Shown here: positions 22,059-33,569 of the stretch, piece after piece
How positions within the stretch are numbered: position 1 is the stretch's first letter
Layout of the letters: every line of letters begins with the position of its first letter
Assembly: GCA_023525975.1 (NCBI GenBank)
Contig: CM042029.1
Location: 84,674,849-84,738,848, forward strand
From: Smallanthus sonchifolius
Taxonomy: Eukaryota > Streptophyta > Magnoliopsida > Asterales > Asteraceae
DNA: 64,000 bases
Reading direction: 5' to 3'
Position numbers and translations under genes: made by a program
The notes under the pieces: generated by a model
Seen by the model: only the letters and a program-made list of their open reading frames with translations
The model's database searches: none
Told to the model about the DNA's origin: nothing

Positions 22059-23267
22059 CACTACAACAGTATAACACTATAGCGATGATTTTTTTTACCA
22101 TATAGCGACGACTTATCGTTATAGCTTATCTCGACGACAAGTCGTCGGTGTAGGAGTCGTCGGGATTGCTTCGTACTAATAGCCCAAGATTATCATCGGT
22201 ATAGGTGTTGTCGGTATAGGTCAGCCTATACCGATGACATGTCGTCGGTATAAGGTCTAATTAAATAAATCAGAAAGAAAATCTATACTAACGACATGTC
22301 GACGGTATAGAATCTAGACCTGTACGGACGACATTTCGTCCGGATAGACTCAACCTATCTCGACGACATGTTGTCGGTATAGGGTTTTTTGATTTTTTTT
22401 AAAATTATTTTTAAAAAAAACCTATGGTCGTCGGTATAGGTCTTTTTTGTTTTTTTTTTATATTTTTTAATTTTTTATATTTTTCCAGAAATATTAAATT
22501 TCTATAAACAAAAACCTGCAAATCATTAAATATAAACCATTCAAATCCGATAAAAACTAATATCCGAAACATAAACCAAACATCAAAATTGTTCGACACA
22601 CAAACTTGTCCGACAAATCAAACATTCAAAACATAAACTTATTCGACACACAAATATGCAAATTGCTCAAGACAAACACCAACAACAAAGGCAAAGGCGC
22701 AACAAATCCAAGCTAATTATCACCGCTGCTAGTTCGACGATACCACATTTGACGCATTTCATCCATTTGTCGTTGCATTTCAAGCATTTGTTGATTATGC
22801 ACACGCTATTCTTCCTCTCGTTGTTGATTTTGCAAGCGTCTTTCTTCCTCTCGTTGGGCTTAGAGTAGCCACACGCTCATCCACTTCTTGCCAATGTGGT
22901 TGTGGAGGGGGGTACTGAACACATCCGGTGTGGGATTACTCACCACACGACCAACACCCCGGATATGGCCACGCCGATGACCCAATGCACGCTCCATGCA
23001 TGCAAACTCATCGACAGCAGACGAGTCACCACCAGACTCAGCAGAGTATCTTGTATACTCCTCTTGGATTCGGTCCTACATTAAACAATGTAATAAACAA
23101 TCACTTGACTATTTTACTAAAATTCGACAGCATAGCTGCTGTAAAATGGATAACCAACCTGTTAAACTATAAGTCATAAACGACCCAAATTCATAAATTC
23201 CAATCAACCAACACTAATAACAACAAATACTAATAATACTAACAAACATATTCAACAATTGGCCTCG

Positions 23268-23460
23268 AGTTGGATGTTCTATGTCTATTAAAGTGTGTTT
23301 GGGTCATTTTGACCCGTTTAAAGTTACAGTTAGATGTTCTAAGCCTATTAAAGTGTGTTTAGGTCATTTTGACCCGTTTAAGTTAAAGTTGGATGTTTTA
23401 AGTCTATTAAAGTGTGTTTGGGTCATTTTGACCCGTTTAAAGTCAAACTTGGATGTTCTA
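23268..23460. repeat. 60-bp tandem repeat, three units
   Basis: The unit begins near tctattaaagtgtgttt and contains gggtcattttgacccg, itself a near-perfect inverted repeat. Copies start at about 23284, 23344 and 23403. It lies inside the CACTA element. Confidence 0.9.
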
Positions 23461-23529
23461 ACAACAAAATCATTTTACTTACATAATATGTTGATGCTAA
23501 CTCATTGGCACAACCCGTCCCTTCTTTAT

Positions 23530-24974
23530 GATGGGTCGATCTGAACACGTTAATAGGGCCGCTCCCCTGAGAAAAACAAAAATAATATCACTAATAATTA
23601 ATAAACATGTTTGTATAATACTAACAACTATATTTCATACCTCCATGTGTCGACGTTGGGTGTATAATTTGCTGCCATGGAAACTTGGGTAGCGTTGTTA
23701 TGCTCAGTTTTGTTTGTTCTTCTCAGCGATTTTTATAGTTCGCATCTAAAAACAACTCATTAATCAAAATATCCCATGTTCCTTGATCAACATCTTGTGG
23801 TGGATTATTCCTCGCCGCCTTCACATCATCGTATCCCCCATTCTCGTCGAAATGAACTTTCAACTCTCTCTTGTGGTCTTTATAAGCCATCTGACACTCG
23901 GCGGTGATTCCGAGTTCAACGCCTCGCCACTTGTCAGTGTTTCTCCAGGCGTCCAGATCAAAATAATCCTACAAATGGAAAGTAATTAGAAAAAATCTAA
24001 TAGTTATGAAATTGTAAGTAATTGTAAAACATCTATACTTAGTATTAAAGTGGGATATACGACCCGTTTCTTCTCATTTGGAACCTTGGCCCAATTAGGA
24101 TAATATGACGGAACAACCTTTTCAACCTCCAGGGAGATAGCACGGGTAAAATCAGAAGCGTTCGGACCCACGAACTTTTACCCACCGCCATGAAGTTCAA
24201 CATCAATGGGAAGGGGTCTCCTCCCATTTTGCTCAAATTTCTTATATAATTTGAGATTTTTGGCTTTAGAACGCCTTTTTTGTGAGGCACTACCTACATT
24301 GACACATGAAATTCAAAAGTTAGGCAATTATAGACCGAAATTCAAAATTTCTTACTCAGTTTCTTCTTAGCTTCATAGTGTGACGCTGGAACGTGATTTT
24401 CCTTCGGCAATACAATTTGTAGAAGCTCTAACAGTTGGTCAAACGAATTATTCTTCCATTTGTTGATAACTTTGATATGCATCAATTTGGCTATGAAGTT
24501 TAGGGAAGACATTTGACTACATCCGGGGTATAACTCCTTATTTAGTTCCTCAAACAACGCATCAAACTCTGGGTCTAAACCAGTTCCATCTTCATCTATA
24601 TTATCCTCGTTTGTATTTTGCTTTGCCATCACATCATCTATGGCATTAAATATCTCATTATTTGTTGTTGTAGTTATTGGAGGAGTTGGTGTTGTTCTTG
24701 GACCAAAAAGTGATGCTATCTCCGCCGCACGAGGAAGATGTTCACCGTGATAAATCCAATTCTGATATGATTGTAGAAACCCATGGTCATGTATGTGGCC
24801 ATATATCGTGTTCAAATCCCGTCGACACGCATTACAACGACGTCTACACGGGCAAAACACTCTACCTCGACCGTCGACATGGTTCTTGGCAGTCTTTATA
24901 AAGTTGCGAAGACCGATTAAGAAAGCAGGAGAATTCTGATTTCTCAGTGTAACCCAGCTTTTATCAATTGTCAT
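23530..24974 (-). pseudogene. CACTA transposase N-terminal domain and plant Transposase_24-like domain
   Basis: The first piece starts MTIDKSWV at 24974 and shows the transposase-associated (TAM) domain: Asp-Lys-Ser-Trp start, IKTA.NHVDG..FCPCRRRCNACR, and GHIHDHGFLQSY..WIYHGE. Then comes ELYPGCSQMSSLNFIAKLMH...WKNNSFDQLLELL and the ASHYEAKKKLSK block. It ends at a perfect donor, CTGA|GTAAGA, at about 24352. Normally several hundred residues of catalytic DDE core follow. Here the next recognisable coding (24280-24055) is RRPLPIDVELHGG.FVGPNASDF, and then pieces near 23960-23650 (DYFDLDAWR, CQMAYKDHKRELK). These are typical of the second CACTA gene (Transposase_24/Ptta type). A large internal deletion has joined the two genes. 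Confidence 0.75.
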
Positions 24975-25639
24975 ATCTAGTGTCATATCTATTGTGTTAT
25001 AAGCATACACATATATGTGCATGTAATAAATTATATAAATGAATGTATATGATTTGATCGGTACTCTAAGGCGGTGGATCGTAACCCACTTTTTGAATAT
25101 TCTATCTCATATGTATACATTTTAACGAGCTGACTATTTAAGAAAAACTCAACAACATTTCCCCTTAACTCCCCAAGTATGCAGATAAACTGTAAACTCG
25201 AAGGAGTAAGGAGAAATAGCTACCAATTTTTACTTAAATGTCAACCCGTTAAAATGTATACATATCCTAAATGAGATAAAATATATTCAAAAAGCAGTCC
25301 CAAAGGGGACAATCCAAAATTTATCTCTATCAGATACATTTCGGACGGGTATATATAAAAGGTTATCCTAAATAAACATACTAGTGTACACAATATGAGA
25401 CATGACATACATAAACAAAGATGTACATAAATGACATTAGGGTGTAAGCCTTTTTCTTATTTATTTTATAAAATTATAACATATATATATATTTTTTAAT
25501 ATATAAGTAATAATATATTAACTACACAAAGGTAAAAAAGTAAGGATACATACCTTAAATAAGTTCAATGAAAGACAAATATAATGTTATTCCCACCTCT
25601 TCAATCGCAACGAGAACTTGTAACAAAATTAAATAAAGT

Positions 25640-26345
25640 TACATATACATACATACACACTTATATATATACATACACAATTATATAGATATAAATCATA
25701 CAAATACATACATACACAAAGAAACATAAACAAACATGCTTACAAATAAATATATAAACCTATGAATAAATACACAATTATATACATACAAATACATAAA
25801 CATACATAAAAAATAGAAATATACCTACAAACATACATACATCCGTTGAACATAAACAAACATACATACCAAAATACATATATAAACATATGAATAAATA
25901 CCCTCTTATATACATACAAATCATACGAATACATAAACATACAAACATACATACACATATATACATACATACATACATACATAAATAAAAGCCCAATTAC
26001 ATAATTACAAACATATACATACAAACATACATACACATATATACATTCATATTAACTAATCATCATAAACACAAATTACACACATACATACAAACTAATC
26101 ATCCAAACTAATTATCATAAACACAAATTACACACATACATACACATACATACATACAAACTAATCATCATAAATACAAATTACACACATACATACACAT
26201 ACATACAAACACTAATTTACACAAAGTAAATTATATAAAATAATCACACATCTAAACCAAATTACATAAACTAGTTATAAATTAATAATTCCATCATACA
26301 TACAAATATACATACTCATACATACATACACATACATAACACACA
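25640..26345. repeat. Low-complexity TACA/CATA-rich region
   Basis: About 700 bases of acatacatac, aaacatac and tacacatata runs with imperfect larger duplications such as the two ctaatcatc(c/a)aaacac blocks. Long open frames on the minus strand rich in Tyr, Val, Cys and Met come from this repeat. It lies inside the CACTA element. Confidence 0.9.
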
Positions 26346-27143
26346 CATATAAAATCATAAAAATCTTAGATCCAAATTTCATCACAAATTAGTAAATAAA
26401 ACGAGTATTTACCTTCACAAAGCTAGAAATTCAAGAAATGGTGAAATTCCTCAAAAACCTAACCAAAATAAACAAACAAAACTTCAAAATCTTGAACAAG
26501 TAGTTAAAATATGAAACTCGGATGTTACCTCACCTTAAATCCCGAGAGTTTGTGTGAAAGTTGCTCCCAAAAAGCCCTAAAACCGTGAAATCGTAAGAGA
26601 GAACAATTTGGGGGAGTTTTGGAGGGTTTTGGGTGGAAATGAAGGTCTGCCGTCTGTTTTCCCTATTTGTTCGCGCTGCACCCTATACCGACGATATGTC
26701 GTCGGCATAGGCCCACATGTCATCGGTACAGGTAGACTACGCCGACGACATGTCATCGGTATAGAGTTTGTAGGATGTTGACTAGTAAATAAAGGTAAAA
26801 ACCCTGTCCCGATGACATGTCGTCGGCATAGGATTTTCCAGAATTTTTTTAATTCAAAAAAAAAAATCTACCTACGGTTTTTTATTAAATAAAAAAACAC
26901 AAAAAGAAAATCAAAATTAACCTATACCGACGATAGGTCGTCGGTACAGGTTCCCCCAATAATTCATTGGACGCCAGCTTTCCCTTCAATCTGCCTCAAC
27001 CCTGTACCAACGACATGTCGTCGGTATAGGGTGTCCCATTCAAAATTTTGGTTTTGACCTATACAGACGACATGTCGTCGGTATTGGGTAACCTATCCCG
27101 ACGACAGGTGTCGTCGGGACAGGGTAATTTCCTTGAAGTGATA

Positions 27144-27605
27144 TGATATTGGACAAAGAAATATTATTTCCATTTGCAATTTTCTATGAGGAAATGGAAG
27201 GTTTATCATTTCAAATTTGACGAATATGATATTGAATTTCAGAGAGGTGGAAGATGATGATGAGGAATACGAAGTGGGATAAAATTCAAGAACACGACGG
27301 AAGTGGGCTAGCGAGTAGCAAATGACGTAAAAATGGGCAATAAGTTACATATTCAAGGGTCTTGAACTATTAGATCATGTGTCATAATGATCCTAAGGTG
27401 GTAAGTAACTAAAAATACGAGTGATACAACAACGCTTAATACTGATATTTTTCGTTACAATATAGTTGGAATACACAACTTCACTAACTAAAGGTTCATA
27501 CTACATTAATCAAACGAAAGGAGGTTGCTATACGTTAAATTATTGCAAGAAATCAAACCAGTTATTGACTTGAAATCTATCCAAAATTATACAATCATAT
27601 GACTC
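27144..27605. other. Spacer and 3' flank of the bHLH gene
   Basis: AT-rich host sequence between the CACTA element and the stop codon of the minus-strand bHLH gene; it should contain that gene's 3' untranslated region. No other feature is seen. Confidence 0.4.
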
Positions 27606-30153
27606 CTATCTATAGAAACATCCTCTATATGTTGGTGTCCAGTAGTAGTCTGTTCCATTGTTTTCATGGTACACTTGAGGAGTACATGACACAGGAACCA
27701 AACACAGACCTCCACTCTTGAGATCAAGCTTCATATCTCCTCTATCTTTTGTTTCAAATCGCACCCATGAGTCCTGATCGAAATCCAAATTAACAAATGT
27801 TTCCTCAGCTTCTGAATTTAATTGTAATTGCAATCATGAGGCTCACCTTAATGATATTGGTCTTCAAGTATGGATTGCTCAATAACTGCAAAGAATATAA
27901 TATGTATTAGATCACATGTTTTTTCTTCATACAAGAAATATGGTGAGTTTGATATATAGCTGTAGATTGACTTCTACTTTCATTATTGAGTAGTGAAGTA
28001 ATATGTCAAAACGCATCTGTAAGTGATAATTTTACCTGTACTTGCTCTTGTAGACACTTGATGTAACCAATTGCTTCGAATAATACAGAAGCTGTATCTG
28101 TCTGAAAAGTTACCCAAATTTATATTTCCAATTGCATTAAAAGAGAAGGGGCCTGGACACACACGCCACTAACAATCTATTCCCATACTGTTTCTAAATG
28201 GCCGTTTGAGGTTCCACTGAATGGCCGTTTGAAAGTTAGGGCGTGCATCATAGCCCCCTACTTTTAAACGACTGTTTGAGGTTGCACTGGATGGCCGTTT
28301 GAAAGGTAGGGCGTGCATCATAGCCTCCTACTTTTAAACGGCCGTTTGAGGAATCGTCGAATTGTTGTTTGAAGGTTAGGGCTTGTGTCATAACCTTTAA
28401 ACGGCTGTTTGAGGTGTTTGTCAAATGACAGTTTGAGTTTGGGGGTGGGCCGGGTGGCGTAGGATTAGCAGGGCCATAAAAGAAAAATACTAGACAATCA
28501 AGTTTCATGTATTACCTTGCCGAATGGTGACACGATTTGCTGAAGAGCTGTTATTTTATCCCCAAGCTTTGCCTTAGGAATCTGAACCTTTAAGAAAATA
28601 TATATTAAGAATTAATATTAGAGAAAAACATTAATAAAGGAATTAGATTTAAATCTATGTAAGCAAGCTGATGGATATATACCTTAGTTGATGAAACTGT
28701 AGAAGTTTCAAGCTTAGTCTTCTTTAAAAGTGACCCAGATTGGTCTTCTGATTTCCTTTTCTTCCCTTCATTAATAACTCCATTTCCCCTCCCACTTATT
28801 TTAGTAAGTGTGCTGCCTCTTGGTCTTACTGGCTGCATTTGTAATGAAACATGCATGTAAAAGTTTTAAAACCTAATTTAATTATCAATATCATACACAT
28901 TAATGTATGCATACATACATGCATGTGTGTGTGACTAATACTATTTGTTGTTTTTAAATGTTAAGGTGGATTATATGTGGCATTAAAGAAGTTGCAACAA
29001 GTTAGTGGAAGGCAGCCTTGCGCCTTGTAAGAACACCACTATTCACTTGTTAGGGGTTATCATTAGGGTTTCTTTTATATAATAATTGCATCAACTTTAA
29101 TTTCAGTAACATTATGGTAAAGGTGTCATAATCTTATGACTTTCAAGAACTTGTCAAAGCATTACTATTGTTATATATAAACACACAAAATATAACATGC
29201 AAATATTATCACATATATACATATATGTGTGTAATTTATCTTAATCGTGTGACATGGTTCTCCATATATTTCATATACTTTTGCTGATCTATGATTTGTA
29301 ACTTGGGCTTGTAAGACTGAGTGTAGTGGGCTAACGTTCACGTACATATCAACCAATTTTGGCGTTAAACATCGCGACGTGGGGTAACTCTCGGAAGGGT
29401 TTAGCACCTTCTCCGCCAAACCATTCGCATAAAGCTACATCACCCACCTTTATTTATTTAATTTGGTTTAGTTAAACCACTACATACTTTTGAAAGTTTA
29501 GTTAGTTAAAGTTTCATTGGCTGTGTGAGAGTAACTTTTTTATTTTTTATTTAAACCACTACACTTAGTATAAGGCAGTTGTATTTCACTTGCTGACCAG
29601 TGACTTTGGTATGCTCTTTAAATATATATTTTTTTTGCTTTTCTAGAGGACTTAAAAAATGGTTTTAGTTTCTAGGTAAAATTTGAATTAAAAATAGTTT
29701 CTAGGTGGTGATCTACTCCTTGAGATAGCAAATTCAAGGAATTCCTAATGTTAAACATAATGCTTAAAGAAACGGTCCTCTAAGAACTCTTGTATCCGCT
29801 AACTTAATCTGCTATCTCCTTAGACAGATTACATACAAACCATTTTGAACCATTTTGAACTCAAATTTCACCTGGAAATCAAAACTATTTTCTTAGTGCA
29901 CTATAAAAGCAAAAAAGAACCGCTCTTTAAATACAATCTTTCATGGTATTGGGGCGAGAGAGAGAGAGAGAGAGAGGAGTTTACCTGATAAGAGTTAAGG
30001 AGCTGATCAGGCTTCCTTCGGTCTGGAAGATTCATGGTATTCAACATACATTTGTTAGACATATTACTCTCTGATGATGGTTTGTTTAAGCAGCTACCAA
30101 AAGCAACTAAATCAACAAAACCTCTTCCATCCGACATACCATTGTAATAATAC

Positions 30154-30223
<70 letters not shown>

Positions 30224-31839
30224 CTCCAAAACCCATTTGGTGAGTCCCCACTTCATAATCAAGTGCATGACTACTTAATCTCCTTCGAAATAATCCCTCA
30301 CACTGAACATCATCCGGTTGTTCATTCTTTATTGTTGTAAATTGACCGATGTATTGATCGAGTTGTGGACTTATTTCATCTTCGGGTGTCGCAATGGACC
30401 AACTGTTTATTATAGATGGAATCTTGCTTTGGTACCTGCCATCTTTAAACCCGTTAAAATTCTTTTGAAACTGATTTATATTTGCTGGGCTTGAAAACTC
30501 CAATCCACTCTCTATTTTCTTCAAATAATTGCATGCTGGTTCGAACATACGAGTCGGAATGTTTTGCAGTTCTCCGGTAGTTCCCACATCTCTACATATG
30601 TATTAGATTCTTCATTATTAGCACAAGCTTGGATAATTTGAAATTTTTCGGTGAAATGGGGGATTTAGGGAAAAAAAAATGGTTTCCAGGTGAAAAATAA
30701 AATCCAAATGGTTTCTAGGCAATCCGCTCTTAAAGGCAGCACATCAAATATTTTTGGCTTGAATCCGCTCAAGTGGATTAGGGAGTCGGCTTCTTGTACT
30801 AGCAGATTATGAAGCTCTTCTATTAGTTTTTTTTAAATATTCATACGTGTTGAGCTAGCATGCTTGCCACGTGAGCGGATTCTACTCAGAAATATTTGAA
30901 TTTGATGCCTCAAGAGCAGATTGTCTTGAAACCATTTGGATTTCATTTTTAACCTAGAAACAATTTGCTTTCTCCTAAATCCCTCATTTCAGCAAAAAGT
31001 TCAATAATTTATGTAAAAATACATTAATCAGCATAATATATACATACTGTTTAAGGTTTTAATTAAGTTAATTTATAAGCTAAAAAACATAAAATATATT
31101 AGGTTTTGTTAAAGTAAAGTGGAAGAAGAATGGAAAGAACAAAAGGAATCCACTAAAAACCCTTTCCGAGAAGGATCCCCCTTTAATTTCCTTACTCTTT
31201 CAATCAAGCCTTCATAATTACCAGATAGCAATAATATTATAAATTAGAAGTAAATCAACGACTACCATGAAATTATACTTTTTCAATTTTAAAGAGAAAT
31301 TAAGAATGCTCATAAAATCATATATGATTTGATCTTATTGTGTAATCGTTTGTTCTGTCTCCGACTTTAGCTCCTTGCTGATGCCGGGGCATATTTTTTG
31401 GAATGAAATTTGCCGTTAAAAAAAAGAAGGTTTATTAACCCTATAGTTATATGTAAGTTAGAATATCAAGTATTAAATCATTTGATGTCATAACTTACAA
31501 AAGCACTTGGTTCCAGAGGTGATGATTATCAGAAACCGCCTCTCCATAGGGATCGTTGGCGGAAGTTTTCTCTACGAGTTGTCGAGAGGACTCCATGCTA
31601 AGCCCAGAGTTGTTTGAAGCATTGGTAGTAAAAGAAGTAGTGATAGAAACATCTTCACCATTAGAACAATTAGAACTACGTTTGTGCGAGTTATTGCATG
31701 GAGGATTACTTGCATAACTAGCATCACCAGTCCATGAACAGATAGAACTTGCATGAACATCTTGCCACCATTTGGCTGCAGAAGAAGATGTTGCAATAGA
31801 GTTTTTATTGCATTGCTCAGCCATTATACAGTTATCCAT
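27606..31839 (-). CDS. Atypical bHLH transcription factor, bHLH112/bHLH123-like (7 exons)
   Basis: Nuclear regulator of the plant bHLH112/123 group. Inferred exons: 31839-31499, 30591-29985, 28832-28683, 28587-28516, 28101-28036, 27885-27847 and 27773-27606 (1443 nt, 480 aa). All introns are GT-AG and frame holds, for example CTTTT|GTAAGT to ATGTAG|AGATGTG giving WNQVLLDVG, and TTCGGCAAG|GTAATA to TTTTCAG|ACAGAT giving SPFGKTDTAS. The domain spans exons 4-6: KAKLGDKITALQQIVSPFGK, TDTASVLFEAIGYIKCLQEQ and LLSNPYLK. It lacks the His-Glu-Arg basic residues, as usual in this group. Exon 3 has a Lys-rich KKRKSED stretch. The last exon has the family tail GGLCLVPVS..YYWTPTYRG. The final intron is only 73 nt. 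Exon 2 encodes a long poly-Asn run from (AAT)n. An alternative start is MAEQ at 31824. A copia LTR lies about 350 bp upstream. Confidence 0.88.
28190..28437. repeat. 70-bp tandem repeat in bHLH intron 4
   Basis: Units are marked by atggccgtttgaa(a/g) at 28221, 28291 and a variant at 28361, so the period is 70 bp. Each has ggccgtttgagg and gggcgtgcatcatag. About 3.3 copies are present. It lies between the two exons encoding the bHLH domain. Confidence 0.88.
29625..29921. mobile_element. Fold-back element in bHLH intron 2 with 12-bp flanking duplication
   Basis: The left arm (29630-29705: TTTTGCTTTTCTAGAGGAC, then ATGGTTTTAGTTTCTAGG) pairs with the reversed right arm (TTTTGCTTTTATAGTGCAC, then ATAGTTTTGATTTCCAGG). 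gctctttaaata occurs directly outside both ends at 29613-29624 and 29922-29933. The long inverted arms and a duplication in the 9-12 bp range suggest a Mutator-like MITE. It sits in the intron after exon 2. A related element lies in intron 1. Confidence 0.7.
30154..30222. repeat. (AAT)n microsatellite encoding poly-Asn in the bHLH gene
   Basis: About 23 consecutive att units on the plus strand read as AAT (Asn) codons on the coding strand, in exon 2 and fully in frame. All codons are identical, so the tract is a recent or unstable microsatellite expansion. The plus strand shows a spurious poly-Tyr frame here. Confidence 0.95.
30640..31010. mobile_element. Long-inverted-repeat element in bHLH intron 1
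   Basis: The left arm (30650-30780: GAAATGGGGGATTTAGGG, AAATCCAAATGGTTTC, CAATCCGCTCTT, CATCAAATATTTTTGGC, GAATCCGCTCAAGTGG) pairs in order with the reverse of the right arm (30868-30996). Pairing continues outward past 30640, so the exact ends and duplication are unclear. It shares the TGGTTTC(C/T)AGGT motif with the element at 29625-29921. Confidence 0.65.
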
Positions 31840-32186
31840 TAAGCTCTGAAACTTAATTTGATTGGGGATGGGGATGGGGGTGGGGTATTTAGAATATAAA
31901 GGGTGCAGGTCTATTGTGAATTAAAGCACATCTATGTGTAGTGCACAGTGCATACACTAAAATATGCAACCAGTTTTTTCCACTCAGAAGGTGGAGAATT
32001 ATTATATACCAATGGCTGGGCCAGCATGAGTATATAGTGTAGGGAAGTGGGAAGTCTAAATTCTTGTTTTTAATACTTAGTTCACCATTCAGATGAGGAA
32101 ATTGGAGAATATTGTACTAAGAATTTTCTATCCTATCAATTGTGTCTGTCTTGAAGTTGGGATGCATGCAGCAGACAGGAAGTGAT
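31840..32186. other. Upstream region of the bHLH gene
   Basis: Promoter or leader side of the minus-strand bHLH gene, ending at the copia LTR. It has a G-rich run (31862-31887) next to the start codon. No other gene is seen. Confidence 0.4.
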
Positions 32187-32322
32187 TGTGAGGTTAGTCA
32201 CCAATGTTTCGCAAGTCAAACGTAAAGGGTCATTTGTGTATTAATCTAATAGTTTGTTTAGAGTCAAATATGTCAATGTCATTAGTTCAAAGGGTTGTAA
32301 CTTGTAAGTGTCAAGTTTGTTT
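32187..32322 (+). repeat. 5' LTR fragment of the outer copia element
   Basis: TGTGAGGTTAGTCACCAAT at 32187 matches the LTR at 49412 (TGTGAGGTTAATCACCAAT), and the two run parallel for about 130 bases through tctaatagtttgtttagag. The copy then breaks off and joins coding sequence of the RT region directly. The rest of the LTR, the primer site, gag, protease and integrase have been deleted. Confidence 0.85.
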
Positions 32323-32869
32323 AGCTGATCTTAAAGAAGAAGTTTATGTTTCATAACGAGAAGGTTTTGTGAAATCTGGAAATGAAGATAAGGTCTACAA
32401 ACATTCTAAGACTTTATATGGACTAAGACAAGCACCAGGTGCACGGAATGTGAAATTAGATCACACATTAAAGTCACTTGAATTCAAGAAATGCACATTG
32501 GAGCAGGCATGTTTATGACTTGATAGTAACAGGGACTCCAAAGAAAGAAATTGAAAACTTCAAATCTTAAATGGAAGAGAAGTTTGAGATGAGTGACTCG
32601 GGGTTATTGGCATACTATCTAGGAATAGAGGTCACCCAAGCAAGGGGTGAGATATCAACTAAACAAATTGGCTATACAAATAAGATTCTCAAAGATTTAA
32701 ACATGTTAGATAGTAATGAGACAAAAATTCTAATGGACCCTGGAGTAAAGTTAGTTAAACTTGAAGGAGGAGATCCATTTGATGCAACTAAATATAGAAG
32801 TGTGATTGGTTGTTTAAGATACCTACTACATACAAGGGCATGTTTAACTTATTCAGTGGGATTACTTAG
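32323..32869 (+). pseudogene. Ty1/copia reverse transcriptase, 5' half, interrupted by gypsy insertion
   Basis: It starts in the DLKEEVYV block and continues with GFVKSGNEDKVYK, LYGLRQAPGARN (one of the most conserved copia RT motifs) and then, from 32571, MEEKFEMSDSGLLAYYLGIE, TKQIGYTNKILKDLNM, and YRSVIGCLRYLLHTR. The YVDD box region near 32510 is damaged by frameshift. The frame stops at 32869 where the gypsy element begins, and continues at 48787. The RT core was already part of an internally deleted copy. Confidence 0.85.
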
Positions 32870-33456
32870 TGATGATGGGGGTAGCCCAATACGCAAAGGC
32901 AACGACCCAATAGGAACTGGGTTGTCAAGCATACGGTCCACGAAGCAGTACAGCAAGCAAACGAAAAGAGCCCAGTCCCCGTCTAAGAACATATCCTCGG
33001 GAGAAGACCAACAACGTAATAAAGAGCATAGTCCAAAGAAGGGACAAATAAGGAAAGGGCAGAAAGCCCAGACAGGGAATAGTGTTCGCCCCTTTTGCCT
33101 CGACAGGGAAAAGGGGAGAGTCAACGTTTAAAACAAAAGACTAGCAATTAATGACTTTCCTCTCTTTGGGAGAATCTCGGAGACAGAAGGCAGGGGCCAT
33201 AGGACTAGGCACCTGCCAAGCATACAAAGAGAGTCACGAGCTCATCAAAGATGGGATATAAATACAAGATCAAGCTCCAAGGTAGATCATCTCATCCTCT
33301 TAGCTCATGCCCTTTACTATACTATCCACTCAAGAACCATTATTGATTCTCACGCCGGAGGTGGATCGCATGAGATCATCTCCTGCGGTGAGCCTAACGA
33401 TCTTTGTTTATCTTAGCAGCTCAGCCAGGAGTATCACCATCGCCGTTGTAGCAACA
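32870..33456 (+). repeat. 5' LTR of the Tat-type gypsy element
   Basis: 587 bp, TG...CA ends. A TATA-like gatataaatacaag lies at 33248-33261, so transcription should start near 33280 (inference). It is nearly colinear with 48193-48781. Confidence 0.93.
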
Positions 33457-33458
33457 AG

Positions 33459-33476
33459 TGGCGCCCACCGTGGGGC
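33459..33476 (+). other. Primer binding site of the gypsy element
   Basis: tggcgcccaccgtggggc starts two bases after the 5' LTR. The TGGCGCC start is shared by many plant gypsy elements; I do not assign the priming tRNA with certainty. Confidence 0.75.
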
Positions 33477-33569
33477 TCGACTTCATTTCAGAAAATAACA
33501 AAGTTGTGTTCCATACAATAAGAAAACCTTTTCTGAAAGCTTCTCCTATCTTTGTTGCGCTCAACTTGC

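Larger units (their letters stand above)
22059..27140 (-). mobile_element. CACTA (En/Spm) transposon, internally deleted, 5.1 kb
   Basis: The left end CACTACAACAGT (22059) and the right end, reversed, CACTTCAAGGAAATT (from 27140) are flanked by the 3-bp duplication ata at 22056-22058 and 27141-27143. Both subterminal regions (22080-22450 and 26680-27125) are arrays of CCTATACCGACGACATGTCGTCGG-type repeats, the binding-site clusters expected of CACTA elements. The coding strand is minus. Only the N-terminal transposase-associated part and a second-ORF-like domain survive, while the catalytic transposase is missing. The rest is tandem repeats and TACA-rich low-complexity DNA. Confidence 0.92.

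Noticed and set aside
25740..26036. Tyr/Val/Cys/Met-rich minus-strand ORF resembling a membrane protein
   Set aside because: Translation of CATA/TACA low-complexity repeats.
27808..27846. A 43-nt micro-intron before the last bHLH exon
   Set aside because: A downstream acceptor (TTTCGATCAG, exon start 27773) gives a normal 73-nt T-rich intron and keeps the frame.
29171..29419. 82-codon minus-strand frame in bHLH intron 2 as an extra exon
   Set aside because: It has no suitable splice sites joining it in frame, and flanking exons already give a family-like protein.
30074..30340. Poly-Tyr frame on the plus strand
   Set aside because: Antisense shadow of the (AAT)n poly-Asn tract in the bHLH gene.
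33552..33569. Upstream Met (MLRSTC) as the gag start
   Set aside because: MAEGSTPP at 33570 fits gag starts better; the copy is broken, so it has no practical effect.
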